Shown here: positions 10,945 through 23,212 of the stretch, in pieces
Layout of the letters: each line of letters opens with the position of its first letter
How positions within the stretch are numbered: the first letter of the stretch is position 1
NCBI RefSeq assembly: GCF_019175385.1
Contig: NC_083343.1
Location: 49,436,457 to 49,500,456 of the forward strand
DNA: 64,000 nt
Source of the DNA: Lycium barbarum
Lineage: Eukaryota; Streptophyta; Magnoliopsida; Solanales; Solanaceae
Reading direction: 5' to 3'
Program-made: the position numbers and the translations under genes
Notes under the pieces: model-generated
Told to the model about the DNA's origin: nothing
What the model saw: the letters and a program-made list of their open reading frames with translations, nothing else
Database searches by the model: none

Positions 10945-13094
10945 AGTCTTGAAAAAACAAGACAATTTATCATTTACAACTCTAGAAATTTCAAGAGAAA
11001 CAAAGAAAAAAAAAGAAGACACTTTGGAAGAAAAATAAAGGGCCAATTTCGGCCAAGCTTGGAGGAAACAAGAACCTTGGAAAAATTTCTCAAAAAATTA
11101 CTCTCTACTAATTGGAAGGTCCCTAGCAAGGAGAAGAGGTCATTGGAACAAGTAGAACATTTATTGTTGCAAGATCAACATTCTAGCCAAGTGGGAAATT
11201 GAAGAAAAAGGGTAAGAACTTAATGTTCTTTTATATGTTATGTATGGTTGTGTATGTTGTGGTGTGTAGGAGCGAATGAAACTCATGAAAATTATGAAAA
11301 TGTGGATGTTGAATAGTTGTCCGTGTATATGTAGTTGTGGCCGTGTGGTCATAGTGTGATTTGGAAGAGAATGGATTAATTCTATGTAGTATGTTAGTTG
11401 TTGTTGCAATGTATGGAAAAGGATGGAAATTCATGAAAATAGGGGTGTAGTTGTTGTGGCCGAAAATGGACTGTTTTGCATGTCAAAGAATGGACTAATT
11501 TTATTTAGTATGTTTGGGTTGTTGTGTTGTGGATTATGTGATGTAAATGAGAGTTTAATGATCCAAGTTGGTGTCGTAGTTGTTGCGGGCTGTTTTTGTA
11601 AGCCAATTTGAATCAAATGTAGTTTCTTGTAATTATGATAATAATGTTGTTAAAGTGTGGTTTGTTGGTGTAGTTTGTGAATTTTGAAGAAAGAAATGTG
11701 TTGTGATATTTCCTTGGACTTGGAAGGTTTCGGGTTGTGTTGGAAAATTTTGTGGATTGTTGGAAATGTTATGGAATCATGTTTGTATGGTTTTGGATTG
11801 ATTATATATGTTGATTAAGTTGTTGGAAGATTATGAGAATTGAATTGAATTGAATTGAAGTGAAGTGAATTTGATTGAATTGTTGCTGGGATAATTGCTA
11901 GTATTGTTGTTGGTTTGGCCGGGTCAAATTGCCGGATTGTTGTCATCGATTTGGGGCCGAGCCGTACTCTCGGGGTTGGTACATTTACAGGGGAAATGCT
12001 GCCGAAATTTCGGCAGACAAAGTGTTACTTTAAAGAATCAACTTCTAAAGGCTCTAATCAAGTTTTGGTAAACATGACCAATTTGTAGATTTTGGCGGAT
12101 TTGGAACGTGAATTTGGAGTCGCATAAGAAGCAGAAAAGGTATGTAAGGCTTTACTCTTCCTTCTATGGCATGTCTTAGATGTAATAGGTCGGATACGAG
12201 CCTTGGGGACAACTCTATTCTCCGGAATCCGCACCTAAAGTTTTCCCTTTTTCATTCAGTAGAATTGAATTAAAAATCGTGTGAAATGTTGGAAAAACTT
12301 CCTAAACCTCTAGGACTTGCATAAATAAGACCCGACTACCTTGAAACCCTCACAAGTAACGCCATGACATGTAACATATGCAAATGGTGTACGCTACCTC
12401 ATTCGGCCCGAGGTGGGCCCATTGTTCCCGGATTTTCCCTATTGCTCCGTTTGACTCATTTTGGAGTAGAATCCAAAGGAAGCTTTTGATCCTTGTTCCA
12501 ATTATCAAACAATAAGTACTGTACTATTTTTAATGGAAATATGTCTATGATGACCATGATAACGATGATGCTAAGGAAGAGAATACGTCTATGATAAGTA
12601 TGACAAGAATGATTCCATGACTAAGAGTCTTAAGCTAAGGACCCAATATGAATATGAAAGTATCAAACTAGTTCTTGATTTCAATTCTATTCCTTGGTTA
12701 TGACACCATCCTCTAAAGATTCCAAAGCCGATGAATTGATTTCTATGACGTCCATGATTTCATTCTATGTTTCTTTCAACACTATTCTCCGTTGATAGTC
12801 TCGCCTTAAAATACTCGTTCCTTCAAGGTGAGACAAGGCGATCATGATTATTCCATAATGTAATCGGAGGTCACCGACCTTACGTCACTCCGATGGACAC
12901 ATGACTTTCTTTGGGCTCTCATACATGCCAATTGTATGACATATGTATATGAATGTGAATATGTATATGTATATGTATATGAGGAAAAGGGGAAGGGCCA
13001 CTGTTACATCACCACCTGATTCAGCTGGATTTCGTCCCGGACGCGGGATGCCCGGACGAGGGATATGGGAGAGCCGGATATGGCGTCTGTATAT

Positions 13095-13097
<3 letters not shown>

Positions 13098-13156
<59 letters not shown>
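13098..13156. repeat. (TA)n microsatellite, H 5' LTR
   Basis: 59 bp of TA. The matching site in the 3' LTR (18715-18727) is 13 bp. Confidence 0.97.
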
Positions 13157-13160
<4 letters not shown>

Positions 13161-13435
13161 GTTGGGACACTGTTGGGGAGGGGGGTGGGAGAGCCGATGC
13201 ACTCGGCGTCTGTGAATGTAAATAAAGAACACCGTTTTCTGAAATGTTCTGTTTTCTGTACATGTAAATAAGAAGTACTGTTTTCTGAAAAAAAGACTAA
13301 GCATGCATGGCATCTGCCTGAAAGGCATTCATATGTACAGGTTACTTCTGTCCCAAGATAAGCTCCATATGTCTATTCCGTTATTATTCATACTGTATAT
13401 TCCTTTATTATGTCACTATTCATGCCTTACATACT

Positions 13436-13454
13436 CAGTACATTACTCGTACTG
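13436..13454 (+). promoter_or_regulatory. Conserved LTR hairpin CAGTAC/GTACTG (H 5' LTR)
   Basis: A six-base-pair stem with a 7-nt loop, preceded by CATACT and followed by GACC and a GGGGGCTGCG/GGGAGCTGCG-type block. The 3' LTR copy (19007-19025) reads CAGTAC/GTATTG, which still pairs through a G-U wobble. Corresponding copies occur in the other chromovirus-type LTRs of the window. Function unknown; an R-region or polyadenylation role is possible. Confidence 0.7.
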
Positions 13455-13868
13455 ACCCCTCTTCTTCGGGAGCTGCGTTCATGCCGCGCAGGTACACCAG
13501 CTGAGCCACAGTTATCATAGAAGATGTTCCAGCGGAGTTGGCGGGCTCCACTTGTTCTGGAGTGCTGCCGAGTCATAGTATATGAGCTATGGTGTTTGTT
13601 CAATGTTAGAGACTTTGCAGACAGAGTCATGAGTATAGAGTGTCAGCTTGGTAGACGGCTTCAACCGTCACAATGTTATTATGTTTCATGTCGCGGGTCC
13701 CATATGATGATAGACATTACTTATGAAAAAAAATATTGGAGGGCTTACCATGTATTTATTTCTTAATTGATACAAGAGTTTATCTATGTAATAAGAGTCA
13801 GCGGGTTCGCTCGGCTCCAGATATGGGGTCGGGTGCCCATCACACCCTAGTAAAGTGGGGGTGTGACA

Positions 13869-16125
13869 GAGTGGTATCAGAGCAGGTCGGTCTAAGGGGT
13901 TGTCTGCAAAGTCGTGTCCAGTAGAGTCCTGTTTATGAGTATGAAGCCGACCTCATTTATAAACAGGAGGCTGCGGGACATCTAGGGATTGTTGACCTTC
14001 TTTCTGTCTTAGATCGTGCGATAGAGCCAAGTCATAAGGAACAAGATTTCCCTATATGAGCTATACGTACGACGAAAGAAAACGAGCGAGGCAGTGGAAG
14101 CTTATAAATGTAAGTCCTGACGTTATTGTTCTGTTACCTGAATTGGAAGTACTGGATGGCGGGGTTGTGCCATATAGTCGTACGTTCTGTACATTGGCCG
14201 TATACATGTTTTGAATAGTAGGAACAGTAAAGGAGGTTCTGCCAGGACGGGTACGCCTAACAGGAAGGCGCGTGGAAAGGAAATATTGCAAACCGGCAAT
14301 AGGTAAGATGCGTTGTTCCAGAAAGGGCATGGATTTGGTATGGCAACGGAGGTGTGAACGTTACTATCGAGAACCCGGAAGTCCAGAATAGGGGGTAGCC
14401 ATATACTCAGGCGGAAGGTGAACATTGGAAATCAAAGAGGGCAAAACGGTAATTATAAAAGAAAGGACATGTTACGAAAATGTTTCGGAGCCTGTAAGAC
14501 TTCGACTTGCTCCAGAGCATGCAATAAAGGTCATGTGAGGAAGCTGACGCGAAAATATCGGCATTAAGGCACCTAATTTCAGTGAAGCTTTTGGGTTAAG
14601 CGTGCTCAGGTGGGAGCAATTCCATGATGGGTGACCCCCTGGGAAGTTGATGAGAAATTTTATGAATTGAGACATAAGAGACAAATGAAAAGCTAGAGTA
14701 TTCTAAGGAAAAATTAAAGTGTATGGGATGATTAGAGACCATAAGAAGACGCGTGAAACAAGGCAGACTAGCTCGGTAAAGAGACAGAAAATGCATCATA
14801 GCCCTAGAATTAGGATAGGCTTGAACAGCGCTTGGAAGTATTTTGTGAACTAGTTGATAGTGAATATGTATGTATATATGAATGTGTAAGATATCCCGTA
14901 TATAATTGTATCGGTGGCGTGCGAGCCTAGTAACCGAAACTACGGGAAGAAAGGTATTGATCACGCAAAGGTGCAAAAGTACGAGTGACCGCAAGAATAA
15001 GTGGTATAAGTGCGGCGAGTGAACTGTTATTATTTTACTGTAGGTTGAGGTCAGAAATTCCAGTATAACGATACTCGGAAAATAAAGAGAGTGTGAGTAA
15101 AGGGAAGATAGGAAGCTTAAATGTCGGAAAAGAGGAAAGTTAAGAAAACCTTAGTAAGTGAAACCCCCGCGAGAAATTAATGGTAAAAGTACGAGACCAC
15201 TAGGATGAGAATTCAAGTAGGCATGTGAGACGAGATAGAGTGAGGTAAAAGGAAACAAGGAGCAATGTGGAGAGGTTGAGAGTTGATTTCAACAAGTAGG
15301 TCTAAGAGAATGGTGACCAGGGTAGAGGAATGTGAAGTAAGAGAAAGAATGCTTAGGATGGTGATGGTGTTGAGTTGACAGATCTGTAAAAGGACAAGTA
15401 TGTAACCATAGTAATATGCTTAGAGGTTCAAGAGAGTAACGAAACGTTTAAGAAATATGGGCACACAGCTACAACACGAACACGTGGTTAGAAAGAATTA
15501 CGAGCAAGAGAGCTCAGCAAGTGAAAGAACGAATAAAGGATAGAAAGGTATGGAAATGTGGACAAATGAGGACCTAGACAGGAAGTAAAAGAAAAGCTTA
15601 AGATAAGAAGTTTTCGATATGTTAAGCACAAAGCTGGAAAAGAAGGTAAGGGATAAAGGTATAAGCGAAGACTTCATAAAGGACTATGAGCATATAAGGA
15701 ACCCCTTAAAGGGGGGGAGGCCATATTAGGCTTACGAGGAATAACGATGAACGAAATGAGCACCAACACATGAAGCCAAGGACAAGTATACATGTATCAA
15801 GAGATACAAAAAGAGACTAAAGAAGAGTTGTAGTAAGAATCTAAAGGTGTGGTTTTTGTTAAGAAATGGTTATGAAACAGTAACAAGAAAAGAGATGATC
15901 TGAGAAGGACAAGGATAATACGTTGGCCCAACAAAGTAGAAAGCCCAAGACACGGGAAGAAGATTCATGTAAAAACCGAGAAGTTCGATTATGAAAGGAA
16001 TGAGGTAAAGGACAAGGAGTGAGCATGAAGGAAAGGACGACTACAAAGGGATCCTCCCGAAATATTATGACACCTCGTAAGACCAGTTGAACATTCGAGG
16101 ACGAATGTTCTAAAGGGGGGGAGGA
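13869..16125 (+). mobile_element. Non-coding internal region of H
   Basis: Begins with the primer site TGGTATCAGAGC at 13872-13883, a perfect match to the initiator Met-tRNA end as I know it. Next come the leader words shared with B, D, E and L (GTCGTGTCCAGTAGAGTC, ATAAACAGGAGGCTGCGGG, TAGATCGTGCGATAGAGCC). Where gag would start there is only purine-rich DNA full of stops in all plus frames; minus-strand open stretches (such as 14061-14425) look fortuitous. The region ends in the hairpin at 16089-16110 and polypurine tract AAAGGGGGGGAGGA at 16112-16125. Confidence 0.88.
16089..16110 (+). promoter_or_regulatory. Pre-polypurine-tract hairpin of H
   Basis: GAACATTCG-AGGA-CGAATGTTC: nine perfect base pairs and a four-base loop, directly before the polypurine tract. 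E has the same hairpin at 38963-38982, D a diverged one at 30860-30877, and F a weaker one at 9408-9423. Confidence 0.8.
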
Positions 16126-19100
16126 TGTTATATCCCGTATTTTAAACGTTCGGATATTCAAAGGTAGTCGTGGCAAGTTAAGGGTAAGGCTATTTTCAAA
16201 AATTATGTTAATGTACAAGTTGGTTATAAATATCAATTATGGACATTACTAGAATGGAAATGTTAAGAAAGGCCAAGGGTAAGAAGGAAAATTCGCAAAA
16301 GGGTTCATGGTAAAATTGCGGAAAGAATAGGGGCAAAATGGGAATTTCACAAAACAAAATAAAAAAATATCAAGAATGTTCTTGAAGGGCCCTTGGCCAT
16401 GTGGCATGCCCCTATATGTCCACATTTTTATTTAATGGGGGTTAATTATGTACATGTATGGACAAAGCTTGCAAGAGAAGCCAACCAAGTCATCTTTTTC
16501 AAGAAAACTCTAGAAAAGGAAAAATGGAAAAAAAAAAAAAAAAAAAAAAATCTAGAGAGAGGCATGTGCCCCTCACATGCCACTATAACTATATATATAT
16601 ATATGTATGAGTCTTGAAAAAACAAGACAATTTATCATTTACAACTCTAGAAATTTCAAGAGAAACAAAGAAAAAAAAAAGAAGACACTTTGGAAGAAAA
16701 ATAAAGGGCCAATTTCGGCCAAGCTTGGAGGAAACAAGAACCTTGGAAAAATTTCTCAAAAAATTACTCTCTACTAATTGGAAGGTCCCTAGCAAGGAGA
16801 AGAGGTCATTGGAACAAGTAGAACATTTATTGTTGCAAGATCAACATTCTAGCCAAGTGGGAAATTGAAGAAAAAGGGTAAGAACTTAATGTTCTTTTAT
16901 ATGTTATGTATGGTTGTGTATGTTGTGGTGTGTAGGAGCGAATGAAACTCATGAAAATTATGAAAATATGGATGTTGAATAGTTGTCCGTGTATATGTAG
17001 TTGTGGCCGTGTGGTCATAGTGTGATTTGGAAGAGAATGGATTAATTCTATGTAGTATGTTAGTTGTTGTTGCAATGTATGGAAAAGGATGGAAATTCAT
17101 GAAAATAGGGGTGTAGTTGTTGTGGCCGAAAATGGACTGTTTTGCATGTCAAAGAATGGACTAATTCTATTTAGTATGTTTGGGTTGTTGTGTTGTGGAT
17201 TATGTGATGTAAATGAGAGTTTAATGATCCAAGTTGGTGTCGTAGTTGTTGCGGGCTGTTTTTATAAGCCAATTTGAATCAAATGTAGTTTCTTGTAATT
17301 ATGATAATAATGTTGTTAAAGTGTGGTTTGTTGGTGTAGTTTGTGAATTTTGAAGAAAGAAATGTGTTGTGATATTTCCTTGGACTTGGAAGGTTTCGGG
17401 TTGTGTTGGAAAATTTTTTGGATTGTTGGAAATGTTATGGAATCATGTTTGTATGGTTTTGGATTGATTATATATGTTGATTAAATTGTTGGAAGATTAT
17501 GAGAATTGAATTGAATTGAAGTGAATTTGATTGAATTGTTGCTGGGATAATTCCTAGTATTGTTGTTGGTTTGGTCGGGTCAAATTCCCGGATTGTTGTC
17601 ATCGATTTGGGGCCGAGCCGTACTCTCGGGGTTGGTACATTTACAGGGGAAATGTTGCCGAAAGTTCGGCAGACAAAGTGTTACTTTAAAGAATCAACTT
17701 CTAAAGGCTCTAATCAAGTTTTGGTAAACATGACCAATTTGTAGATTTTGGCGGATTTGGAACGTGAATTTGGAGTCGCATAAGAAGCAGAAAAGGTATG
17801 TAAGGCTTTACTCTTCCTTCTATGGCATGTCTTAGATGTAATAGGTCGGATACGAGCCTTGGGGACAACTCTATTCTCCGGAATCCGCACCTAAAGTTTT
17901 CCCTTTTTCATTCAGTAGAATTGAATTAAAAATCGTGTGAAATGTTGGAAAAACTTCCTAAACCTCTAGGACTTGCATAAATAAGACCCGACTACCTTGA
18001 AACCCTCACAAGTAACGCCATGACATGTAACATATGCAAATGGTGTACGCTACCTCATTCGGCCCGAGGTGGGCCCATTGTTCCCGGATTTTCCCTATTG
18101 CTCCGTTTGACTCATTTTGGAGTAGAATCCAAAGGAAGCTTTTGATCCTTGTTCCAATTATCAAACGATAAGTACTGTACTATTTTTAATGGAAATATGT
18201 CTATGATGACCATGATAACGATGATGCTAAGGAAGAGAATACGTCTATGATAAGTATGACAAGAATGATTCCATGACTAAGAGTCTTAAGCTAAGGACCC
18301 AATATGAATATGAAAGTATCAAACTAGTTCTTGATTTCAATTCTATTCCTTGGTTATGACACCATCCTCTAAAGATTCCAAAGCCGATGAATTGATTTCT
18401 ATGACGTCCATGATTTCATTCTATGTTTCTTTCAACACTATTCTCCGTTGATAGTCTCGCCTTAAAATACTCGTTCCTTCAAGGTGAGACAAGGCGATCA
18501 TGATTATTCCATAATGTAATCGGAGGTCACTCCGATGGACACATGACTTTCTTTGGGCTCTCATGCATGCCAATTGTATGACATATGTATATGAATGTGA
18601 ATATGTATATGTAAGGAAAAGGGGAAGGGCCACTGTTACATCACCACCTGATTCAGTTGGATTTCGTCCCGGACGCGGGATATGGGAGAGCCGGATACGG
18701 CGTCTGTATATGTGATATATATATATAATATGTTGGGACACTGTTGGGGAGGGGGGTGGGAGAGCCGATGCACTCGGCGTCTGTGAATGTAAATAAAGAA
18801 CACCGTTTTCTGAAATGTTCTGTTTTCTGTACATGTAAATAAGAAGTACTGTTTTCTGAAAAAAAGACTAAGCATGCATGGCATCTGCCTGAAAGGCATT
18901 CATATGTACAGGTTACTTCTGTTCCAAGATAAGCTCCATATGTCTATTCAGTTATTATTCATACTGTATATTCCTTTATTATGTCACTATTCATGCCTTA
19001 CATACTCAGTACATTACTCGTATTGATCCCTCTTCTTCGGGGGCTGCGTTCATGCCGCGCAGGTACACCAGCTGAGCCACAGTTATCATAGAAGATGTTC

Positions 19101-19440
19101 CAGCGTAGTTGGCGGGCTCCACTTGTTCTGGAGTGCTGCCGAGTCATAGTATATGAGCTATGGTGTTTGTTCAATGTTAGAGACTTTGCAGACAGAGTCA
19201 TGAGTATAGAGTGTCAGCTTGGTAGACGGCTTCAACCGTCACAATGTTATTATGTTTCATGTCGCGGGTACCATATGATGATAGACATTACTTATGAAAA
19301 AAAAATATTGGAGGGCTTACCATGTATTTATTTCTTAATTGATACAAGAGTTTATCTATGTTATAAGAGTCAGCGGTTTCGCTCGGCTCCAGATATGGGG
19401 TCGGGTGCCCATCACACCCTAGTAAAGTCGGGGTGTGACA
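16126..19440 (+). mobile_element. 3' LTR of H (3315 bp)
   Basis: Same as the 5' LTR except for scattered substitutions, shorter TA tracts, a missing 15-bp duplication near 18675 and a 14-bp deletion near 18525 between two GTCAC words. Ends TGACA followed by the second CTAAC target copy. Confidence 0.93.
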
Positions 19441-19445
19441 CTAAC

Positions 19446-21752
19446 CACTAGAACTACCAGCTATCGGCGGACTTAACTGAAACTAGCAAAATCCCTACCC
19501 AATCCCAATTGCAAAACCAACCTGAACGTTTGAACAACAAAAAACGAAACCAAACCTAGCCAATAATGAAGATCTCCTCTAATTTTGATAAGCATATACA
19601 AAAAAATGTGAAGCCAAAGGAGGTGGAAACAATTATTTCTTTCAGTGAAAATTCTGACAGCTCTAAGTTTGGGTAAGATTTGTCACACCAGAATCCTATC
19701 CATGTTGCTCAACCTAGCAAGACCAATATAGACCGTAAAGCTCATACGAACAACAATAATAGAAGAAAAGAGGTGATAGTCTCTAAGCCATCGTTCACAG
19801 CTGCAGTTCAAACCAATTTATCGCAAGAAGACACTGATAACTCAGTTGAGATAAGGCATGGTACTTACCTCGATAAGCCGACTGTTTATTTCAATGCACA
19901 AGATTTATTTGTCAAGTTAGCAAAAGTGTGCAAAAGAACTGTTGTTGGAAAATTTTATAGAGGAAAACCTACTATGGATGAGCTGAGGAAACAACTTGAT
20001 AGTCAGTTTCATTTGAAAGGGACTGTTAAAATAGCATTTGTTGATTTCCAAACTGTTTACTTAGATTTCAATAATGACACTGATTTCAGACACATATACT
20101 TCAAACCTTATATTCACATTGGAGAGTATCGTATGAAAGTACTGAAGTGGACACCTAATTCCAAACTGGGTACAGAAACTACTATAGTTCCGGTCTGGAT
20201 CCTCATGCACAAGCTACCTTGGCACTTATTCAGGTGGGATATCCTTTCTAGAATGCTAGAATCGGTTGGGTTGGCTATTGCACCAGATCAAGCTACCTAC
20301 TCCAAATCTAAGGGTAATGTAACTAAGGTTAAGGTGGAAATTGAGTTGGCTAAACCTAAGCAAGATCAAATATGATTAGGATTCAACAGACCTGAAGAAG
20401 GGGAAGATGGTATATGGTTTGACATTGAGTACAAAATTGCCCCAGGCTACTGCCTTTACAGCAAAATCCAAGGGCATGACGAAGTTATTTGCAAAACCAA
20501 AGTAGCACATGCCCTGGCTAAAGAAAGAAAAGAGGAAGTGGCTCAGAAGAAAGATAGGTAATCTGAATCAGAAAAGGATGAAGATGGTTTCACTACGGTC
20601 AATAGAAGGGGAAGCAAGAGACAAGGAAACTACCAGAATAATCAATAAGAAGGAACTGTCAAGAGGGCTTAAAATGTGCCAAATAAAGAGATTAACAACA
20701 AAAATGACAATGTGCAAGACAATAAGCCTAACAAAACTAGTGGAACAGCAAAAGCCAACCAAAATCTTAACACTGAGAATTTTAATAGGGGTCAGCAAGA
20801 TAAAAGAAAAACCAAGGCAAGATCAGTGGATATTCAGCAACCTACAACGAAGAAGGAGAACTACAAAAAATAGGCTACTACCACCAAAATCAACAATAAC
20901 ATACATAACATGGCAAAGGAGGCTAAAGAACATTACAAAGCACAACCCAATTCCCTATTGTACTATGGTCAGACCAACAAGACAAATGACCAAAATAAGC
21001 AGAAAGATGACAAAACAAAAGAAAGAAGGGACAGGAAAAGAGATAACTAAAGGCAGGATGCTGCAAGACAGAAACATATGGATAAGGAGCAGCAGAAACA
21101 AGACAACAAGCAAAATGAGTCCACCACAAAACAAAGGCATAGTCAACACCAACAGAATCTAACAACCCCTAACAATAAGGAGATAAATGGGGACCAAGCA
21201 GAGTAAATACTTCAAGATGAGCCAATTCATCAAGAGGAGATTATTCGCAACAAAAAAAGAATCCAAAACAACAAGAAACTCAATCAAGATCCCAAGAAGG
21301 ACAATAACACAGTGACCTTACAGAAAAATATGAAGAAACCGATCATCACAGCTGCAGATAGAGAACCAAACATCAAAGGCAACAACTCCTCAGATGATGA
21401 AAAAAATGTCACTGATAGTAATTATGAACTAGATAACTCTAAGAAGGAAGAAGAAGAGGGTATTTCAGGCGATACTCTAGAAGAAGATTAATATGAGAGC
21501 ATAGAAGAAGATCCCCTCAGTGATGGTGGGGACAAACTGGTGGAAGCCTTTAATGGACCTCAGGTCATAGATCCAAAAATATCTTAGGCTTTTGGAGAAA
21601 TAACTGATAGAACAAACCTCTCCCCAAGAGGATCCTTTTTAACTATAGAAAGAGAAAGCTATAGGGTCAAAGGAGGACGAACAGGGAAGAACAATACCAC
21701 TGCTAACTCTCAGCAGTCACAAAAGCAATTCAAGTTTGATTTCCATGATTAA
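19446..21752 (+). pseudogene. LINE ORF1, main part (DUF4283-type)
   Basis: Continues the frame of 10296-10445. A clear open stretch at 19680-20375 carries the DUF4283-like domain of plant LINE ORF1 proteins (TVYFNAQDLF, VGKFYRGKP, VWILMHKLPWHLF). It is followed by a zinc-knuckle-like motif at about 20440-20500, CX2SX4HX4C, in which the second Cys is Ser. A long lysine- and asparagine-rich tail runs to 21752. Stops occur at 19449 (TAG), 20373 (TGA) and several later points. The ORF1 stop TAA overlaps the ORF2 start in ATGATTAA. Non-functional. Confidence 0.82.
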
Positions 21753-22618
21753 GTATCTGTGCTGGAATATTAAGGGCATAAAAAGCTCGTTAGAAAGACT
21801 AAAAAACTTGGTAAAAAATCACAATATCAAAATTTTCTTTATTCAAGAATCTTTGTGCAAAAGGGGCAAGCTGGATAAATTTAGGAGATGACTGGGATTT
21901 CACAATGCTTATTCTAATAACAATAAAAAAATTTGGATTTTTGCTGATGAAGAATCTAAATGTTCAGTATTTATGGATGGAGAAAAACAGTTGTCTTGCT
22001 CCGTAGAAGTGAATGAAGACATTATCATGACATCTGTCTATGCTAACTGCAAGACAAATTTGAGGGATCCTTTATGGGATGAGTTGAGACAGCTCTCATC
22101 AATGCATACTAAACCTCGGATTGTGGTAGGTGATTTCAACTGTATTACTGATCCTAACGATAAAAGAGGGGGGTAATCCACATAGAATGGAGAAAAGTTT
22201 CCCTTTGATTAAGTGTATTAATGAGTGTGTGCTAAATGACCTAGGATCCACTGCTTTTATACATACATGGTATAATCATAAAGCACTACATACAGAATAT
22301 GGAGGAGGCTTGATATGGCTATGGGTAATCAAAACTGGTTGACAAGCTTTTAAGACAATATATTCACACATTTAGTCAGAACAGGTTCTGACCATGCACC
22401 ACTCCTTATTGAAGCAAAAGGAACCAATACACATCCTCCAAAATACTTCAAGTTTTTAAATCTCTAGGTTGATTAACAAGATTTTAAAGACATTGTCCAA
22501 CAAGCTTCGGATGAGCAGGTGGAAGGATCTCCTATGTGGAAATTTCACTTGTAGTTGAAAGCTACTTGTAAAAGACTATCTTGGTGGTCTAAGAATACTT
22601 CGGGGGATATATTTGAAG
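21745..22618 (+). pseudogene. LINE ORF2, endonuclease domain
   Basis: ATG at 21745 starts the APE-like endonuclease that nicks target DNA. Motifs in order are CWNIKG, FFIQES, VYANC, VVGDFNC (about 22120-22140) and SDHAPLL (about 22390). There is an early stop (TGA in place of Trp near 21890) and a frameshift in the GGG run at about 22175, after DKRGG. The frame stops at 22618 where E inserted and resumes at 43522. Confidence 0.85.
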
Positions 22619-22717
22619 TGTTACACCTCTTGTTTTCAAGGTAGGAAAACTTACGGCTACCTAGTCGAGTGTACCATGGAATGGAGTCTGAACCCGAGAT
22701 TTGTGATACCACATATT
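22619..22717 (+). mobile_element. 5' LTR of E, piece 1
   Basis: TGTTACACCTCTTG..., homologous to 39022-39120, the start of the E 3' LTR. Left target copy TGAAG at 22614-22618. It is cut by LTR B at 22718. Confidence 0.88.
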
Positions 22718-22914
22718 TGTTACACCTCGAAAATTTTCCCGTGAACGTACAACGAATAGACTAAAGAAGACTACTGGTATATGATGTTTGAACAAGAAGG
22801 GAATGACGTTTGACGACCCTAAGTAAGATCTCAAAGGCAATTGTAATAAGAGATAGGTTATGCTCCATAATGACTAATCATAGGTTTTGAAAATGTGAAA
22901 AAAAAAGTTGCAGA

Positions 22915-23212
22915 TTTGCATTTTGGCCAGTCGGTCGTAAAATGAAATACGGACCGTAAAGTGGTATACGGCCCCGTAAACTGCCAGGTCATATTCCAAC
23001 TTACAAAACTTCAACTTTCTGCTAAATGTTCAAATGGTTAAATACAACTTGGAATACGGACCGTAAATTGAAATATGACTCGTAAACTGCGATCGTAAAT
23101 CACCATGATCCTCAGCATACCTTTCTGGTTTTGATATGCTTAAATACGACCACGGAATACGGCCCGTAAACTGGAATACGGACCGTAAACTGGGTTTACG
23201 ACCACTGTACAC
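22915..23212 (+). repeat. Palindrome array in LTR B
   Basis: AATACGGACCGTAAA-type words as in LTR A, together with homologous spacer sequence (for instance TTGCAGATTTGCA at 22910, AAATGGTTAAATAC near 23031, and CGTAAATCACCATG near 23092). Relative to the LTRs, the block runs in the opposite direction to that in LTR A. Confidence 0.85.

Larger units (their letters stand above)
10446..13868 (+). mobile_element. 5' LTR of H (3423 bp)
   Basis: TGTTATATCCCG to GGTGTGACA. It contains splice-donor-like AAGGGTAAG (about 11206) and AAAGGTATGTAAG (about 12137), two TA microsatellites, and the conserved hairpin CAGTAC/GTACTG at 13436-13454. Small plus- and minus-strand frames in this LTR recur in the 3' LTR simply because the sequence is duplicated; none looks like a protein. 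Confidence 0.93.
10446..19440 (+). mobile_element. Complete non-autonomous LTR element H
   Basis: Two nearly identical LTRs (10446-13868 and 16126-19440) flank 2.26 kb of non-coding DNA. The target duplication CTAAC (10441-10445 and 19441-19445) is perfect and lies inside LINE ORF1. Large LTRs with a short non-coding centre match the LARD type of non-autonomous element. It would depend on gag and pol from a relative; the primer site, leader and polypurine tract are of chromovirus kind. It is one of the younger insertions by LTR similarity. Confidence 0.93.

Noticed and set aside
10758..11434. Several short open frames in LTR H (with an Ile-Tyr run) that recur in the 3' LTR at 16393-17277
   Set aside because: Recurrence reflects the LTR duplication. 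The Ile-Tyr run is a translated TA microsatellite, and no domain is visible.
12885..13328. 147-codon minus-strand frame with long Tyr-Ile repeat
   Set aside because: The reading frame is created by the 59-bp TA tract; the matching frame in the 3' LTR is shorter and different, so there is no coding constraint.
14061..14994. Overlapping minus-strand frames of 70-132 codons in the H internal region
   Set aside because: No recognisable motif, opposite to the element's sense strand, and compositionally like the rest of the purine-rich non-coding centre.
20568..21165. Minus-strand hydrophobic frames opposite LINE ORF1
   Set aside because: They are the complement of the Lys/Asn-rich ORF1 tail, which gives Leu/Val/Phe codons on the other strand.
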